Of a stretch of 64,000 nt of DNA, positions 24,407-38,240 are shown piece by piece. Every line of letters starts with the position of its first letter. Positions within the stretch are counted from its first letter, which is position 1. Position numbers and translations under genes: made by a program. The stretch spans positions 17,886,899 through 17,950,898 of the forward strand of contig NC_084678.1 of NCBI RefSeq assembly GCF_028389875.1, given 5' to 3'. The notes beneath the pieces are model-generated. The model saw only the letters and a list, made by a program, of their open reading frames with translations. It ran no database searches and had not been told where the DNA came from. The stretch comes from Rhea pennata (taxonomy: Eukaryota > Chordata > Aves > Rheiformes > Rheidae).

Positions 24407-26031
24407 GAAATGAAGAGAAGAAATAAGTGACTCGGTGCTGCAGGATCACACCTGACAGCGATCTGCAGCAGCACAGGTACTGCAGTGACCTGGCCATGCG
24501 CCGTGTTGGGTGAGGGGTCCCAGAGATGGGAGAGGTGCGTATGCTCTGACAGCTGCTAGAGAGCTGTCTAGCTAGGACAGGGCACAGATGACCATCCCAA
24601 AGGCAGGAGTGAAGTTAGCCCAGGAACAAGATCCGTGTGCCTTGTTTTGCAGTCTGGCGGGGCCATAGCTGTCCTCCAGCATGCCAGTGACAGCTGGGGC
24701 TCACAAGCTTGTTCTCTGCTCCAAGCGGCTGATAGTTCTTGTTAGCCTCCTTCCAACCCTGCTGAAATCGGTAGGAATATTACTGAGATTCTCAGTTTCC
24801 ACTGAGTGATCAGCTGATCGCTAGTCCTCTCTCGAAGTTTGCATCAGCTTCATGAACCTTATCTGGGGAAGTGTGTGAGCTACTCAACCTGGATGAGAAT
24901 CACAATTGAATATGTGTTCTCAAAAGCAGAATTTCCCCTTACAGGTCTTTGCTTTCTCCCTCCCTCACTTGTATCTGTGCTACGTTGCTAAATAGATCAT
25001 TTTTTCTCTTTCAAACTCAACCTTCCAAGCTCTAATTGGCTCTTCCTGGGTGTTGAGCAAGGGAGTTAGCTTCATGCATGCTAAGAACATTTACTTGATA
25101 CCTGAGTCTCAAGAACTTAGCCAGACTTTCAAATTTGTTAGTGAAATTATTTATATTGGAAGATGTCAGAAACACAGGGATTAGTTTTAGATCAGAATAA
25201 TTACTCAACCCTTTAATCCTTTCATTTTTCTCTCTTTCTCAGGCAGGATTTTCATATATATAGGCTGTTTCTTGCCTGTCTCCAAAAGGTTGGTGCAAAA
25301 CTTAGACAGCTTTTGGGAACTCTCCTCCAGGAAAGACCCTAGCAAGGTGACAACAGAGTACTTCCTTGAAGAAACTGCTATTGCTGTGAAGTGCTGCAGC
25401 CCACGTCATCATGATGAGGGGCAAATGAGACGTGCAGGGCCAAGCTGGAGCAGACTGCAGGAGCTGTGTTTATAGCCTTTGGAGAGTCTGTTTGTGTTCA
25501 TTAAGAATTGTACCGCTGCCGTGCCCAACAGCCATCCGTGTTCCTGCTGCTACCGGACCAGGGCTGGGGGGTCTCTAGACCCAGCAGGCTGTGGGCTCAG
25601 TTAGGCACCTCCAGCTCTGTCTCCCCCTGTGGTTTTTCTTTTACAAGAAAATGTCATGAACAACTCTGGGGCTTAAGGAATAGGAAGACTGAGCACCTTG
25701 CTTTGGTACACGCCATGGGGCAGTTCAGGTGGATGGCGCAGAAGGCAGCCACGTCCTGATGGTACTGCGGTGTGATGTTCACGCGTGTCTGTGTTTTGGG
25801 GAGTGATTTTTGTTTCTCTCTGATTTTTGGCTAGCATAGCTCTGCTGACTTGCATGGACCCCTGTTTCATTTCCTCTGGTGTGACTGCAAAATTTAGCCC
25901 TCATCATTCATTTTTCTCTCTTTGGGAATTAACTCCTGCTAATTGTCTCTTTCTGTTTGTTTAAGCCAGTGCGCTCATTTAAACCTCTGTCACATCTGGG
26001 AGCTCTGTGAACAGTGGTACTGGATCTGAAG

Positions 26032-29000
26032 ATGTCAAGGATTTGGTGCGTTTTACTCCTTGGTGGCTGCCTGGCGCTGTCACAAGGAGCTGATAATCCA
26101 GGGGCTGTCATCCAGATTGATATTGGGACAATTGATCATGGTAAGCAAGAGAGCCATGTTCACGTCCGTCCTGGGGGCAAATCTGTACATTTGTGCAGAC
26201 AAGCAGGATGTGATGTATCACAAAAAAGGGAAACTGTCTTCCTCTTCTATATGACCTGTGTCTTTGAGGATATTATCAGCTGCTGAGCATTGCCAGGGAG
26301 GTGAATGTATACACAGCAAGTAGCTGCTGAGCTTGAATCATTACACAGGGACTGCAAAGATTGCCAGTAATTGGACATATATATAAGTGTCCTCATTGTG
26401 CCTCAGTTTATTGGAATGGGTATATGTTAATAACGACATTTCAAAGGGTATGACAGGGAGTTCAAAGTTCCTTCACCCTCCAACACAGATAGGGATTTTG
26501 TGCTAAACTCTTTTTGTCTTGTGCAAATGTTCCAGCGGTCTCCACTGCACTGACTGAGAGTGATGTTCTTCAGAAAATGGCAGAAGCAGCAACAAAAAAA
26601 AAGCCAAACACCAAACCCATCAAAGGTATCTCCGGGTGAGTTATAATCAGCGCATTACACCAAGAGTCTGAAACTGGAAATTACAAAATAAAAGCAGAAG
26701 GTTCAGAAGTGTCAGCCTGGAGGCAGAAACAAATCACTCCCCACTAACAAGTGTGATATTAAAGCTGGTGATTTTCTGCATGGTTGTGTCTACAAATACA
26801 TGGAGAAACTATAACTTAAAGGCAACAAAGCATGTCAGTTCCTACTTCAAAGCTGGCTGGAGATTGCTGCGTTCTGCGGTATATGGGTGGGAGGTTTCCT
26901 CTCAAAGCTTCATGTGTCTATTTTTGGGGGGGATAATATTCTGAGGAAAATCTAGAATTTCTGGGAGATCAGAATTATCCCTGAATCTGGTAAATAGTCC
27001 TGGACAAAAGAATGCGGAAGTTTTAAATACCAAAGCACTTTTTTCAACTTTTTCAAAATAAAACTTTGCAATCTTTTATTATGAAGAATACTTTTAAATT
27101 TAAAAATGGATCTGAATTGGAACAAAAAAAAGTTTAAACAAAAGGCAAAAGAATAAAGATGATAACAGCAATATCAATAATAGGCGACTGATTTAAAAAA
27201 ATCAGACTTAGCTGTTCTAATTGCACCTCTTTCGTCGCTCTTTTCCTCCATTCTCCCCCCGCCGCCCAGGATAAAAGTGAAAGATATCCGTCCCCCTGTG
27301 ATAACACTGACGCTCTTGCCAGGAACAGGGCTTTTCATGGCTGTGTTAGTCCAAATGACCATTGCTGGGAAAAGGTGAGTGGGAAGCTGTGGGCTGGGCA
27401 GGCAGCGTCCCTCCGTTCACCGTGGCTCGGGCTGTGGGGCTCCCGTGGGGCTGGGAGGCGGCCGCGGTGCGCGGCTCTGCATGGAGGGGCACCCTTCAAG
27501 GGCGCCGGCTTTGCTCCGTGCACACAGGCTCGCTGCAAGCTCCAGTTCTCAGCTCTTTCCCTCCGTAGCGCCTCTTTCCCTGGGTTCTTTCAGGACTCCT
27601 GGTCCCTTTTTGCAGTCCTAGGGGGTGCTGGTACAAAGTGTTGCAGTTCTGGGCACGAGCCATGTACGTTAACCCCCCAAGCCACTGCTTATATTAACAT
27701 CTGAGAGAGCAGAAAGAATTTGCATGATGTAGAAAGTCAATCTGAAATAAGAAGTTTTTTGCAGGCACTTGAGGAAGGCAGCTCACTACATCTAGGCACC
27801 GGCCGACTTTTATTCCTAAATGACTGCAGTGTGGAGTGACAGGTCCCCCGGGGAGGGGGGTTTATCCTGAGTTAACTGAGTTTTGTTCTGTGCAGCTTTA
27901 TAGGAGGGAACATGGAAATCAAAATGGCAGCAAACTTGACTGCAGACAACAGGCTGTCACAGGATGCTTTGGGCACCCCCAAGTTCAGCTCTGAAAACTG
28001 CCACATTTCTCTTATTAGCGTTAAAACCAACCTTCCCAGTAGGTGAGTGTCAAACACAGCTCCTCTCCTCACTGTAAAGGACAATACTGATTATTTGTCA
28101 AAGTTGTTAATACCTAGCAAGTATATAAGAACATTTTTAAATGGATATCTTTCAGTCTTCAGATGTGAGTTTCTGCAGAACACAGGTACCATTCACTGCA
28201 AATGTTTGTTCCGTGAAGACCCTATTTTTTTCCATAAGAAAACCAAAATGCTTTATGCACAACAGCAGACCAGCCCCATCTATTTGATTTCATGGGATAC
28301 TCATCTTTGGCATGAGTCCTCATTTCAGTGCTATACTCCTGGGATTACAGAACTTCTTTTAGGCACAGAAGCTATCAGGTTTGTTTAAAACCAGAAGATG
28401 CCATTCATGAGAAGAGATTTGTAAACAGAGAAAATATCTTTTATTAGACATCAGGCATATTTTGCACTAATCTGTATCAGATAGGTGTCTTTAGTGCTTG
28501 ATTTTGTTGCCTTTTGGTCTTCAGTAAATAATTACTGCGCTGTCTGTAGTGACTGTGTTGGTTGGCTGACGTGTTATCTCTGCCCAGCATGCTGCCCAAA
28601 GTCCTGAACAAGCTTCTGGATAGCACCCTTCAGAAAGTGCTGCCAAGTCTGGTAAGTCTAATCCTCATTTGATCCTTTTTTCTAGAGATTTCCTCTTCAC
28701 TGCTCAGTAGCAGATTTCTTAGTTTTGCCAGCTAAAGGAGCATGCAGATTGGTAAAAGTGAACATTTCAAGCATTGTTTCTGGCAGCTTTGTGTTTTTGT
28801 GTGCTCACACCGCAGCGCAGGTACCGTTGCTGCCTGAAGCCTTGACATCTAGGAGAAGATGGTTAGGGATGCGGCGTTTGGACAGTGGTGACCTCGATGC
28901 TGAGCACATTTCCTCCTAATGGCTTGTCAGCAGGCAGATCTGGTGCCATAAAGCTGATCTGGTGTGATTAGATCTCTGCCGCTGAGTCTGGCCGCTTTCT

Positions 29001-32000
29001 TCATTCCGTTTAAATGAGGTTTATTTCGGAGTAACTTAATTCAGTTAGGGATTAAAAAAAACTTGGCCTGTCTCCAAGTAGTTATGAGTGGAGGGTCCCG
29101 GTGCTTTGGGTCTGGTAGGTGTGCCAGTCCGCAGCTGTGAAACTGTACTCCTACCAGAAGTCTCAGTGCAAGGTTTTCTCACAAGTTTTCCTCTTGCTTT
29201 ACAGCTGTGTCCAGCTGTGGATGTAGTGCTCAACCTTGTGAATGCAAAATTAACAACCATGACCTGTAAGTTGGCTGGTCCATCTCATCCATTTCTTTCC
29301 CTTTCTTAGCAAGGGACCAGTGCAGAAATGTCACTCAGAGGAGGTAGCTTGCTTTAAAACATCTCTCTATTTCTATGCAGCTGAGATATCTCTTGGGACT
29401 GCTGGGACCCTCCGATATGCTTTGCTGAATCCACCAACAACAAGCGAAACTTTCATACAGCTGGATTTAAAGGTGAGTGCTGCTGCCTGGCGCTGCGGCC
29501 TGAGTGATGTCTGTGACATCCATTTGCTCGGAGGCATAGTCCTTCCTGGCCTTGGCAGCAGAGGCTTTGGAAGAGGTTTAGGTGGGTGTACTGTCTGCAT
29601 TATACCACCTAACCACTTCTTTGGCCTCTCATTTTCTGTGGAGTTTATTGCTCTCTCTGTTTCACTGCTGAGACTATATAGAGATGCATCCAGTACCCTT
29701 GTACGTGGTCCAAATACAAATGAAGTGAGCCTGTACTGTCTCTGACATGACAATTTTTATTTGGCATTTTAGACCATTCTCCATCAAAAAGAGGGAGATG
29801 AGATTGACCTTCCCACAGACCAGCCACCTCTTACTTCTCTGCCACCAAAGAAAGAAGCTGCTACCCAGCTCATCCTGTCTGCGAACTTCTTGAGTGCCGA
29901 GCTCCGTATTATGCAGGCATCCTTCAACCTGGACATCAGGGATAATATGGTGGGTAATTTGGGCTTGAGACTTTCCTCTAGAGGCCACTAAAGAAATCTA
30001 CACCTCTGTTCAAGGCAGATCCTTTTTTTCTTTTTTTAAAATCATTCTATTGCACTGGCCTTTGCTTGCAGTCATGCGTAGACTCCCAGAGCCTGTAATA
30101 TTGTAACCTGCCATGTGCTTGGCTGCTGCAGCAAAGCATCTGCCAGCAGGTAGCTTGGGTTGGGAGTCACCAGGTCTTAGAAGGTGCAAACACAGTGTGT
30201 CCACATCCTCTTGCCTGCTGTATGGAGCGTGATGGAGGCAGAGAGTGCACCACAAGGGAGCAGAGCAGAGGAGAGCAGCAAGTTCTCTGCTCAGAGCAGC
30301 TCCAGGAGGCAGCAGTCAGGGCAATCCTGAAAGTCCTTCAGCCCATAGCAGCCTCCAGCCACAAGAAGTGACAAGACCTAACTCATTAATTTTACAGTCT
30401 TTGTCTATCCCTCTTCTCTTCTCCATACTAAACTGTTTTCCCCAAAGTGAGTGCATGACTCCCTGCCCTGTGACATTTTATTGACAGGTTCTTGGGCTTC
30501 CCCCACTGGTGACATCGATGCTTGGAGCCCTCATCCCTGAGGTGGGTGGACTCCACTTAATCCTACTGACCTCAGGGTTGTTTTAGGCTGTTTATAGCAG
30601 CAGATAACACTGATCTCTGTCCACCCACTGTGGCTGTTCACAAGGACATGCTGGGAACATTTCCCCAATGTCAAGCTGGTGCTCTCTTCGTTTTATTAAT
30701 AAAACTTTTCTTAATAAATATTATTTATGGGACTAATAATATGGACCAACTTGTCTGCAAAAGCTGCAGAGGATGTCTAGCTCCCATTGAATTAATGAAT
30801 GTTAGTGGAGCTTAGCACCCATCAGGATAATCCCCAGAGCAGTGTATGGGAAATGAAAGATCGTAATAATAACCGGCTTCTGCCATTCCTGACTGCAGGA
30901 GAAAAAAATGAGTAGTAGAAATAGCTTTTGCCTGGAGCATGGAAGCTCCAGGGAATGACGGAGGAGGACCTTGCGTTCCCCTCAGATGATGAATGATTAA
31001 AGGCCAGTAAAAGACTTCTCCGAGAAGGCCAATTTCCTGCTAACTGGGGAGGCTTTCTGCCTGCTCCGGAGCGCTGCCAGCCTTCCCGGAGCGAGCCTCG
31101 GACCGGGTGTGCGGCCTGCCCAGGCTGCCCTGGTGCCACTGCTGTGCTTCGCCTCTCCCCAGATTTCCAGGGCGCTGCCTCCATCGCAGCCGCTGACGAT
31201 TGAAATGAGAGCGGCGAGACCGCCGCTGGTGACGGTAACCCCGGAGGCGAGCTTCGTGCGTGTCTTCAGCACGGCCAAGCTTCTGGCTTCCTCCTCAGGC
31301 TCTGCCCCTGCGTCCCTCTTCGTCCTGGACGTCGTGAGTTGAGGCCGTTTGCAGTCGCTGGGGGGTTGACGCGGTCGCCCCGTGCCGCAAGGGAGGTCTC
31401 TGCGCGCGGGGAACGTCTCGGCCGCGAGCCATCCTTGGCCGAGACCCGTCTCCTGGCCGGGCTCAGCCAGACACGCTCCCTGATCCGCGCTTGCTTCCCT
31501 CTTCTCACAGTGCAGTGATCTGAAAGCGCGTTTCGTTGTTAGAGGAGAAAAGCTGTGCGTCTCCCTCGCTCTGGACAGGTAATGCGGCCGCTGATTTTCC
31601 TTTCCGGGGTAGGAAGGCCGAAAACTCGGTGAGGAGTTTGCTGGAAGAAAAATCTCAGCAGCAAGTGAAGCGCGAGGCAGAGAGATGCGCGGGGTTGAGG
31701 GGAGGTGAATGACACTGTATTTCCTTCCTCTGCAGTTTGTCTGAAATGGCCTTGGCTTCCTCATCCGTTGGCACGTTTGATGTGAGTTCAGTGATGTGTG
31801 CCACGCATGGCAAGAGCAATGCAAAATTGCATCTATGAATCTAAGCACTGACGGGTTTGCTAACTCAAATAGGAATTCATTCCTCAGATCCCCGTTCCAT
31901 TTATTTCAGTATCAATAACAGTTTTATTAAAAAAAAAAAAGATAAAACCAAAGATCACAATGTTACTTCAAGAAAAATGTTAAAAATGACCAATTAGCCA

Positions 32001-33722
32001 CCAAAACCATTTGCCCATAAGCATGAATGCTTTGGAAGGAATCCACCCCTGTTTATAATGCACCGTGTTAATTCCTGGGAGATTTTTCACCGTAAATAAC
32101 TGCCCAGCGCTGGCACTGAAGGGAGTTGGAAGCATGGCCTGCACTGACGTTACATGTATTGAGTATTCCAATTTCCTCGCTCTCCCTCTAATCCTGACCC
32201 CACGATAGAGACGTGTAAGAGGGTGAGCGTCTGGAACAGCGTTTCGGTACCGTCCGTTTGCAGGGCTGACTGGTAGGGCTGGCTTCGACGGGGCGTCGGG
32301 TGCACGAGGAGGGCGAGCAGATGGGCTCGGGCGCCGTCGTGGCATCGCCTGCTCCATGGGTGCTGTTGCTGACTGCCACGATGAGCCGAGTCACGACTGA
32401 GAACGTTTTTAGACTTGTGAGAACAGCGTAGGTGGCAGTAGGGAATAGTCTCTCTTTTGGCAATTTGCATTGAAATTTCGAATTTTCCAAATGTTCCCAT
32501 TTCTTTTTTTTTTTTTTTTTTTTTGGGGGGGGGGGAACTTTTGCAATTCTCCTAATCTGAGACCATGCAAGGTGAATTAATGGAAGGGAATCTGACAGAT
32601 GTGGCTGCTGACATTCAGAAAGATGAGCTATTTGCGTCGCTTGTCTCTGTTTCAGGAGCTGCCGCTGAAAAGGATTTTGGCAAATGTTATTCACGTGGCT
32701 TATGTGCCATCCATCAATGGTAAGCACGGCTAGATGACTTCATCTGAGGATTTGCTATCTGCACAGGGAAATAGTTCTCATTTCTTTTCCTATAGATCGT
32801 TATTAACCTTTTCTTTTTCTGGAAACATCATTGACTAGCTGACCTTGCATACTTTTCTTGCCCTTAATGTCTGTGAATTACTGCCTGGGAAAATTGCTCG
32901 CCTGCCGTTCCGCACACGCAGGGTTTGCGGTGGGTGCTAGAGAAGGGTAAAGTCTCCTGGATGTGGGCTCAGGCATGCCCATTCATGCACAGCAAACAGA
33001 CATCAGTTCACACAAAACAGATACTCTGCAAATGATGCAGGCTCCTTTTTGGAAGTCTCTTTGAATGTTGTTGCTGTCCTCAGAATCAAAACCACTTCCC
33101 ATGCAAACCTGAGAAAAATTTTTGTAGGTTGTTTGTGTTAAGTCTCCGAAATCAGTGTGTCCCTCTTACCTTGGTTGGGCTTAAGCATGTCAGTCACAAA
33201 ACAACAGCAAAGAAAGACCCTGCAAGATCAATTTAGCGGCTTAATTCATGTGAAAAGTATGCCAAAAGTAGAGATTTTTCCTCTTGCTAAGATACATAAA
33301 TGAGAAAATCACCCCTGTTGATTTTCTTTCTGAACATTCACAAAAACTTTTCTAAGGCAAGGGGTGGAAGCCGTCACAGGAAAGCAGAGCAACAGGAACG
33401 AGGCCGGGGCCGTGCTGGTGCTGCGCGGCCGCCCCTGGCAGCTCCTGACCGCAGTCCCACTTGCTTGTTTCAGCGGCGCTGCAAGGAGGGATCCCGCTGC
33501 CTGATCTGCTGGGCATTAAATACCAGCAGGCGGAGATCAGCAGGTCCGAGGTGAGCACAGAGAGGCTTACTGGCATTGTGTTTTTTCTGTATTCCGTGTA
33601 ATCCGTGTAGTTAGTGCTGTTAGTCTGCCACATCTGAGCAGCTGGTAACTGCAGCCCACGTGGATTTTCTGTTTGATCTGCAGAACGCTCTGGTGCTGAG
33701 TGTGCCCGTTGCAGAAACCTGA
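26032..33722 (+). CDS. BPIFB6: BPIFB6 (BPI fold-containing family B member 6)
   Basis: In mammals this BPI-fold protein is retained in the endoplasmic reticulum and influences secretory traffic. Coding exons are 26032-26140, 26536-26635, 27270-27374, 27896-28042, 28588-28651, 29205-29265, 29381-29472, 29773-29949, 30488-30541, 31163-31333, 31511-31578, 31736-31781, 32656-32719, 33474-33550 and 33684-33722. They close to 457 residues, against 453 remembered for human. The signal peptide is MSRIWCVLLLGGCLALSQG. Diagnostic matches to human BPIFB6 include KPIKGISGIKVKD, SFIGGNMEI, VKTNLPS and LDSTLQKVLPSL. The barrel Cys pair is Cys140 and Cys177, with an NLT sequon near residue 118. The second BPI domain starts in exon 8 (NFLSAELRIMQASF). 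The protein ends NALVLSVPVAET. It lacks the Gly-Leu-rich exon of BPIFB3 and BPIFB4. Confidence 0.95.
32504..32535 (+). repeat. T-run followed by G-run
   Basis: Twenty-one T residues are followed directly by eleven G residues in BPIFB6 intron 12. It is simple sequence, probably length-variable and hard to sequence accurately. Confidence 0.85.
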
Positions 33723-33877
33723 TGCGAGAGGAGTTGCGACTGCTCCCTGCCACTGCAGCGAGGAATGAGCAAAAAAGGGCAAAAGGGGGAGCAACAAGTG
33801 TGGGGGGCCTTCAAAGCGTCGTCTTCCTCTTTGCTTGACTTTTCAATAATTTGAGTTTGTTTGACTCTACAAGCTAA

Positions 33878-33883
33878 AATAAA
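33878..33883 (+). terminator. Poly(A) signal of BPIFB6
   Basis: An AATAAA hexamer lies 156 bases after the BPIFB6 stop codon, giving a short 3' UTR like that of its neighbours. Confidence 0.8.
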
Positions 33884-33904
33884 AGGACCACACCACCCAG
33901 TAAC

Positions 33905-36900
33905 AGGACTCTAGCGTGGAGTGCATTTAGTGGAATCCCCTAGACACGTCTTTGCAGAAGTTGTAACTTTTTAAAAGATTGGTTCCTAAACTGATTGTGT
34001 TTATGGCAGAAATAGCCCAGCTATGAAGGAAGCTGCAGTGGTGGAGGAGGGCAGCAGGTCTGTGCTGCTGGCTGAGGCTCCTTTCAGCATTCATTGGCAG
34101 TCGTTAAGAGAGATTTTAGGTGCATCCTGTAAGTAGCACTTGAAGGACATGTCTCGCCTTAGCAACAGCAGTGCAAACAGAATGCCTGACTGTTTTTCCA
34201 GGACCTATGGTCATTAGATGTTGCTTTGGGCTTTTATCATACAATTGCAGATAGCAAGCTGACATTCAAAAACTGCAAACCCTGATGCATTTAGCAAATA
34301 TTATCTTTGGCTTTTGCTTTCACAACTAGAAGAATGAAAATATTCAAAAATTTCCAGGCACCTTTTCATTTGCAGACATCAGTCATCCGGTAATTGCTAT
34401 GGGATTAAAGGTTAACTCTGAAAGGGTCCCTGTACATGTCTATCAGAAACTATACCCAGAAAACAAACACATTTTGCTAAGCAAAAATGACTCATTATTA
34501 CTTTCATGCAACAGGGTTGTCAGAGATTGCAAATACTTGGGAAGGTGTTAGTCAATGGGTAACACGAGCGGTGAGACAGGGGCATGAGAGCAAACAGCAT
34601 GTGTAAACGGAGCTACCAGAACTGCCCAGGAGGGTGTTTGCCCCCACACCCCGTAAAGCAGAAGGGGAAGGTGGCCATCAACCAGATTAAAGAGTAACCG
34701 GGGAATTACAAGTCAGCTTTAGAAACAGAGAAGTCAGTTTGAAAATAAGTTCAAAAGCATGAAAATTTGTCACAGCAGGGAGGAGGGAAGGGGGAACAGA
34801 GCAGCGGAACAGACCAGGCCCGATGGGGCAGGGCCAGGGGGGCCGCACGGTCCTCGAGCCCCCTGGCTGGCACCCCTGGGGCCGGCACGGAGCCGCAGCC
34901 CCCCGTCTCCTGCGAGCCGGGCCCCTGCGCCCCGGGGGATGCTCGCAGCCCCCGCGTGCTGCGGAAGAAGGGGTCGTGTCTGCGACCGTGTGCGGGGGTT
35001 ATGGTTCCTTGGGACTCATTGCGGGCGGGCGCTGAGACGTCTCGAGGTGTACGTCAGTATTTCATAACCACCCAGTATGGTGGTTTCTCGGTTGTTTTGC
35101 CGATACTGATCCCGAGCGTGTAGTTCACCGATTGCTGGATAATTATGTGTCATTAGTGAGTCAGTGAACAGCTTCGATCTCGATTTGGCTGTTGTGTGAG
35201 GGAACGTTTTTTTCCCGGTGACAGGTAGCTGCTGTAGAACTAAGGCTGTTTTTGAAAAGATCACTGTGTTTTTAAAAATTGTCCTCAAGGAAATCTCGCT
35301 GCAAGGCAGGCTATGAAAACCCCATTTGTCTCCTTGCGCGTGCGTTAGCAGACACAGCAGGCGATCGTTTCGTAACGCTCGTAAGGAACCGTCTTTGCAA
35401 GAGGTCCTAGGCAGCAAAGAAAGCAGCTCCCTGGCAGAGGTGCTGCTTGTGATGCTTCTCTCATCGTCGCAGCACAAACATTGTCAGTGCCAAGAACATT
35501 TTTAGCAAGGTTTTCCTTATTGTTCTTACGTTAGCTAATAAAGAATCGAACGGTTTGAGCCTGAGTTCCCTCACGAAGAACAAAAATGCATTGGAATAGC
35601 TGTCTGCAGCCCTCCTAGGAGAAATCAAAGCAGGAAATCTCGGGTGGCACCTACTTAATTTTTCATGAAACACTTAATCACGCTGCCAAGCTACAATATC
35701 AGGTAACCGGTATATAATACCCTGGGCACTCGATCGAGTGCAGCCTGGGGATACGTGCAGAAATTGGCATCATCCAGTCAAGCTGCAGGTGGACCCCAGT
35801 AACCGCCAGCCCTTCCAGCGAGGGGGAGCGTACCAGTCTCTCGTGGTTAATGGTTGCAGGCGAATGAAACAACAAATCAAGATTGCTGTGGCTTAGGGAT
35901 GCCCACGGGGAAGGTTTCCTCCGGCAGAAGGGCCAGATGCCTGCACGATGCTTGGGGAGAGGTTCTCCCAGGGGAGCAGAAGAGAACAGTCTCATTTTTA
36001 AGCCAGGGCTAATGCATTTTATTTTGCCACCCATGGCAGAAGGTCAGAAGGGCCCCGGTGAGGGGGGAGCCTGACCGCAGGTCACGACGGGCTGGGGGCG
36101 TCCCCAGGCAGCCGCTCGCCCCCAACTCATGTCCGAGCCCCGTGCACGGGCCCCGAGCTCGGCAGCTCTGCCCCTCGCCCTCCGAAGCTCTCGCAGTCCC
36201 GACGGCCGATTCTACCAACGATTCAGTCGTCATTCCGCCCGCGTTTCAGCAGTACCCACTCCTCTCTCATTAACGTCAAGATCTCTAGCACTTCTCTGGG
36301 GTATGTCACGGTTACCATCTGCGCTTACATTTCAATTTCCTGGTTTCCAAGCATCAAAGCCATATTTATTCATGTCGTTCCTGCACTTCTCCCTTTGAAC
36401 AAGTCTGTTCTGATTTAGCCTGTGTTTCTGTCTTCATACGCTGATCTGACTTTGTGTTCCTTGGGCTTTGCGGGTCGCTTTAGTGAGAACTGGACCTCAC
36501 AATGTGATTCTTTTTGTGGGAATCTGCTTTGGCTTATCTAAAATACTTAACCGTCAGAGACCTCTGCATTCGGCAGCAGCTGGTGAGAAGCCAAATTACA
36601 GTCATGCCTAAAAGGTCACTGCTCAGAAGCTATTCTCTGTGCACCCCAATGCCCCTTCCCGTGCGCTGGCCACCATCAGGCCTTTTCTTGTGGTGATTCA
36701 GGTTTTGTTTAGTGATTGCCCGAAGTGTGAAGTGGTTCAGGAGGGATGATAACATAATACCATCTCGTTAACACGCTCTTCCATCTTATCAAATGTCATG
36801 ATCTGCCCCAACAACCGGGCTTTGTGCTCCTGAGGTCCCTGACTGATCAGGTTGCAGGGAGAGTGACAACTTCTTAAGTAAATCGGCACCTCTGCTATCA

Positions 36901-38230
36901 CTTCCTTGGCCTTTAGCTAAGATATTTTCAAAGCTGTAATTAATGCATGACAAAAGCTGGATAATCTCCTGGAAATACTTATTTCCAAGTTTGCAGAAAG
37001 TATTAACTCTGAGCAAGCGCTTTTCTGGGCTATTATTCCCCAGAGTGGGGGGGGGGGTGCAGCCCATCTATCTACCACCATCACTGGTGAGCGAGATGGC
37101 TGAGTGGGTCGTTCACCGCTGGTCACTTAGCTGGCCAACACATCTTCTCATCTCCTAAGGACCATTTTCGCTGTGTGTGTCGGGATGCGATCTGCAGAGG
37201 GGCTGTGTTTGCGCCATGGCCCACAGAGGAGGGTTTGTGTTTTCCAGCCCCAAAGAACTGCCTTTCTGCTGCAGCTCAAGGGAGTCGCTCTAGGTATCGC
37301 AGGGCAGATGATCCAGGACCCCGAGCAAAACCAGGAGCAAACCGGGATAACTCTATAGACACGTGACACACTGGCTCCGCAGAAGGTTCTCTCTCTTTTT
37401 CTTTTTTTTTTTTCCTATTTGTAACAGTAAATTAATCGACAGTAAATGAGCAATGGTGTACAAGGTGGGACACAAGTTTTCAATGTGCTTCCAAAACCTA
37501 GGCAGAAATCTAAGAGGGCTCAGGCCTAGAAGGAGCTATGGTGCGGAGGCAGAAGACCCCGTGCAGCTGCAGGGCTGTTCCTCTCCTGCAGCACATTTGC
37601 TCCATGGAATGGTTTGCCAGGGAGGCCACCTCTCTTGATGTTCCCATCCTGGGAACAGCAGTCCCTCCAGGACTTCAAAATGATCCATCAGCTGACCAAC
37701 TTCAGCCTACGGGCTTTGTGACTTTGTAGTTGATGGTGTCTCCCTCTTGGCCATGTCTCTCCGTGACATTGTTTCTGGTTTTCAGTCACTCTGGACTGCT
37801 CCAGGTGTCCATGACAGACTCGGCACTAATGCTGTACCAGTTAGACCACTGCAGCATTTGAGAATCAGATGGTGTTGCCAAGAGCTGGTCACTCAGTGCG
37901 TCCGTAAAGGAGCGACACTTCATCAGTGTGCTGTGACACTCTGCCAATATCCACGTGCTGGTACTGGGCTTACTGAGAGAAGAACAGGCCCCCAAAACAC
38001 AGTGCACAGGTGTTTGCCTGCATCCCATGTGGACCCCCAGCCCAGACCTGGCTTGAAGTTTGCCACTGCCCTCACTGGCCATTGCTCAATGCTTTACCTA
38101 ACTTTTAACATCTGTAAAAAAAATATTTGCATTGGAAGTCACCAGAAACCATATATTGTTTGTTTTACTCCCCACCAATTATACTGATGTCCTCAGTGAC
38201 ATCAGCTGCCTCATTCCTGTTGTAAAGTTT
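33905..38230. other. Spacer between BPIFB6 and BPIFB3
   Basis: No family exon or RNA gene was recognised. CpG-rich patches lie at about 34780-35060 and 36040-36240, and a run of G is near 37045. Open frames are short and unsupported by splice context or known motifs. Confidence 0.45.
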
Positions 38231-38232
38231 TG

Positions 38233-38240
38233 TATATAAG
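38233..38240 (+). promoter_or_regulatory. BPIFB3: Candidate TATA box of BPIFB3
   Basis: The plus strand reads TATATAAG. About 30 bases later a possible non-coding first exon begins (about 38262-38315), ending before a GTATGA donor. Its context resembles the BPIFB4 promoter (TATATAAGGA), but the gap of about 1.2 kb to the ATG makes the assignment tentative. Confidence 0.4.

Noticed and set aside
24740-24770. CTCCTTCCAACCCTG as a possible CR1 LINE fragment
   Set aside because: It shares only a short motif with the CR1 3' region; no flanking CR1 body or terminal octamer repeats are visible.
37440-38190. Possible decayed gene copy between BPIFB6 and BPIFB3
   Set aside because: Several short frames are open but no family motif or exon-length pattern could be recognised on either strand.
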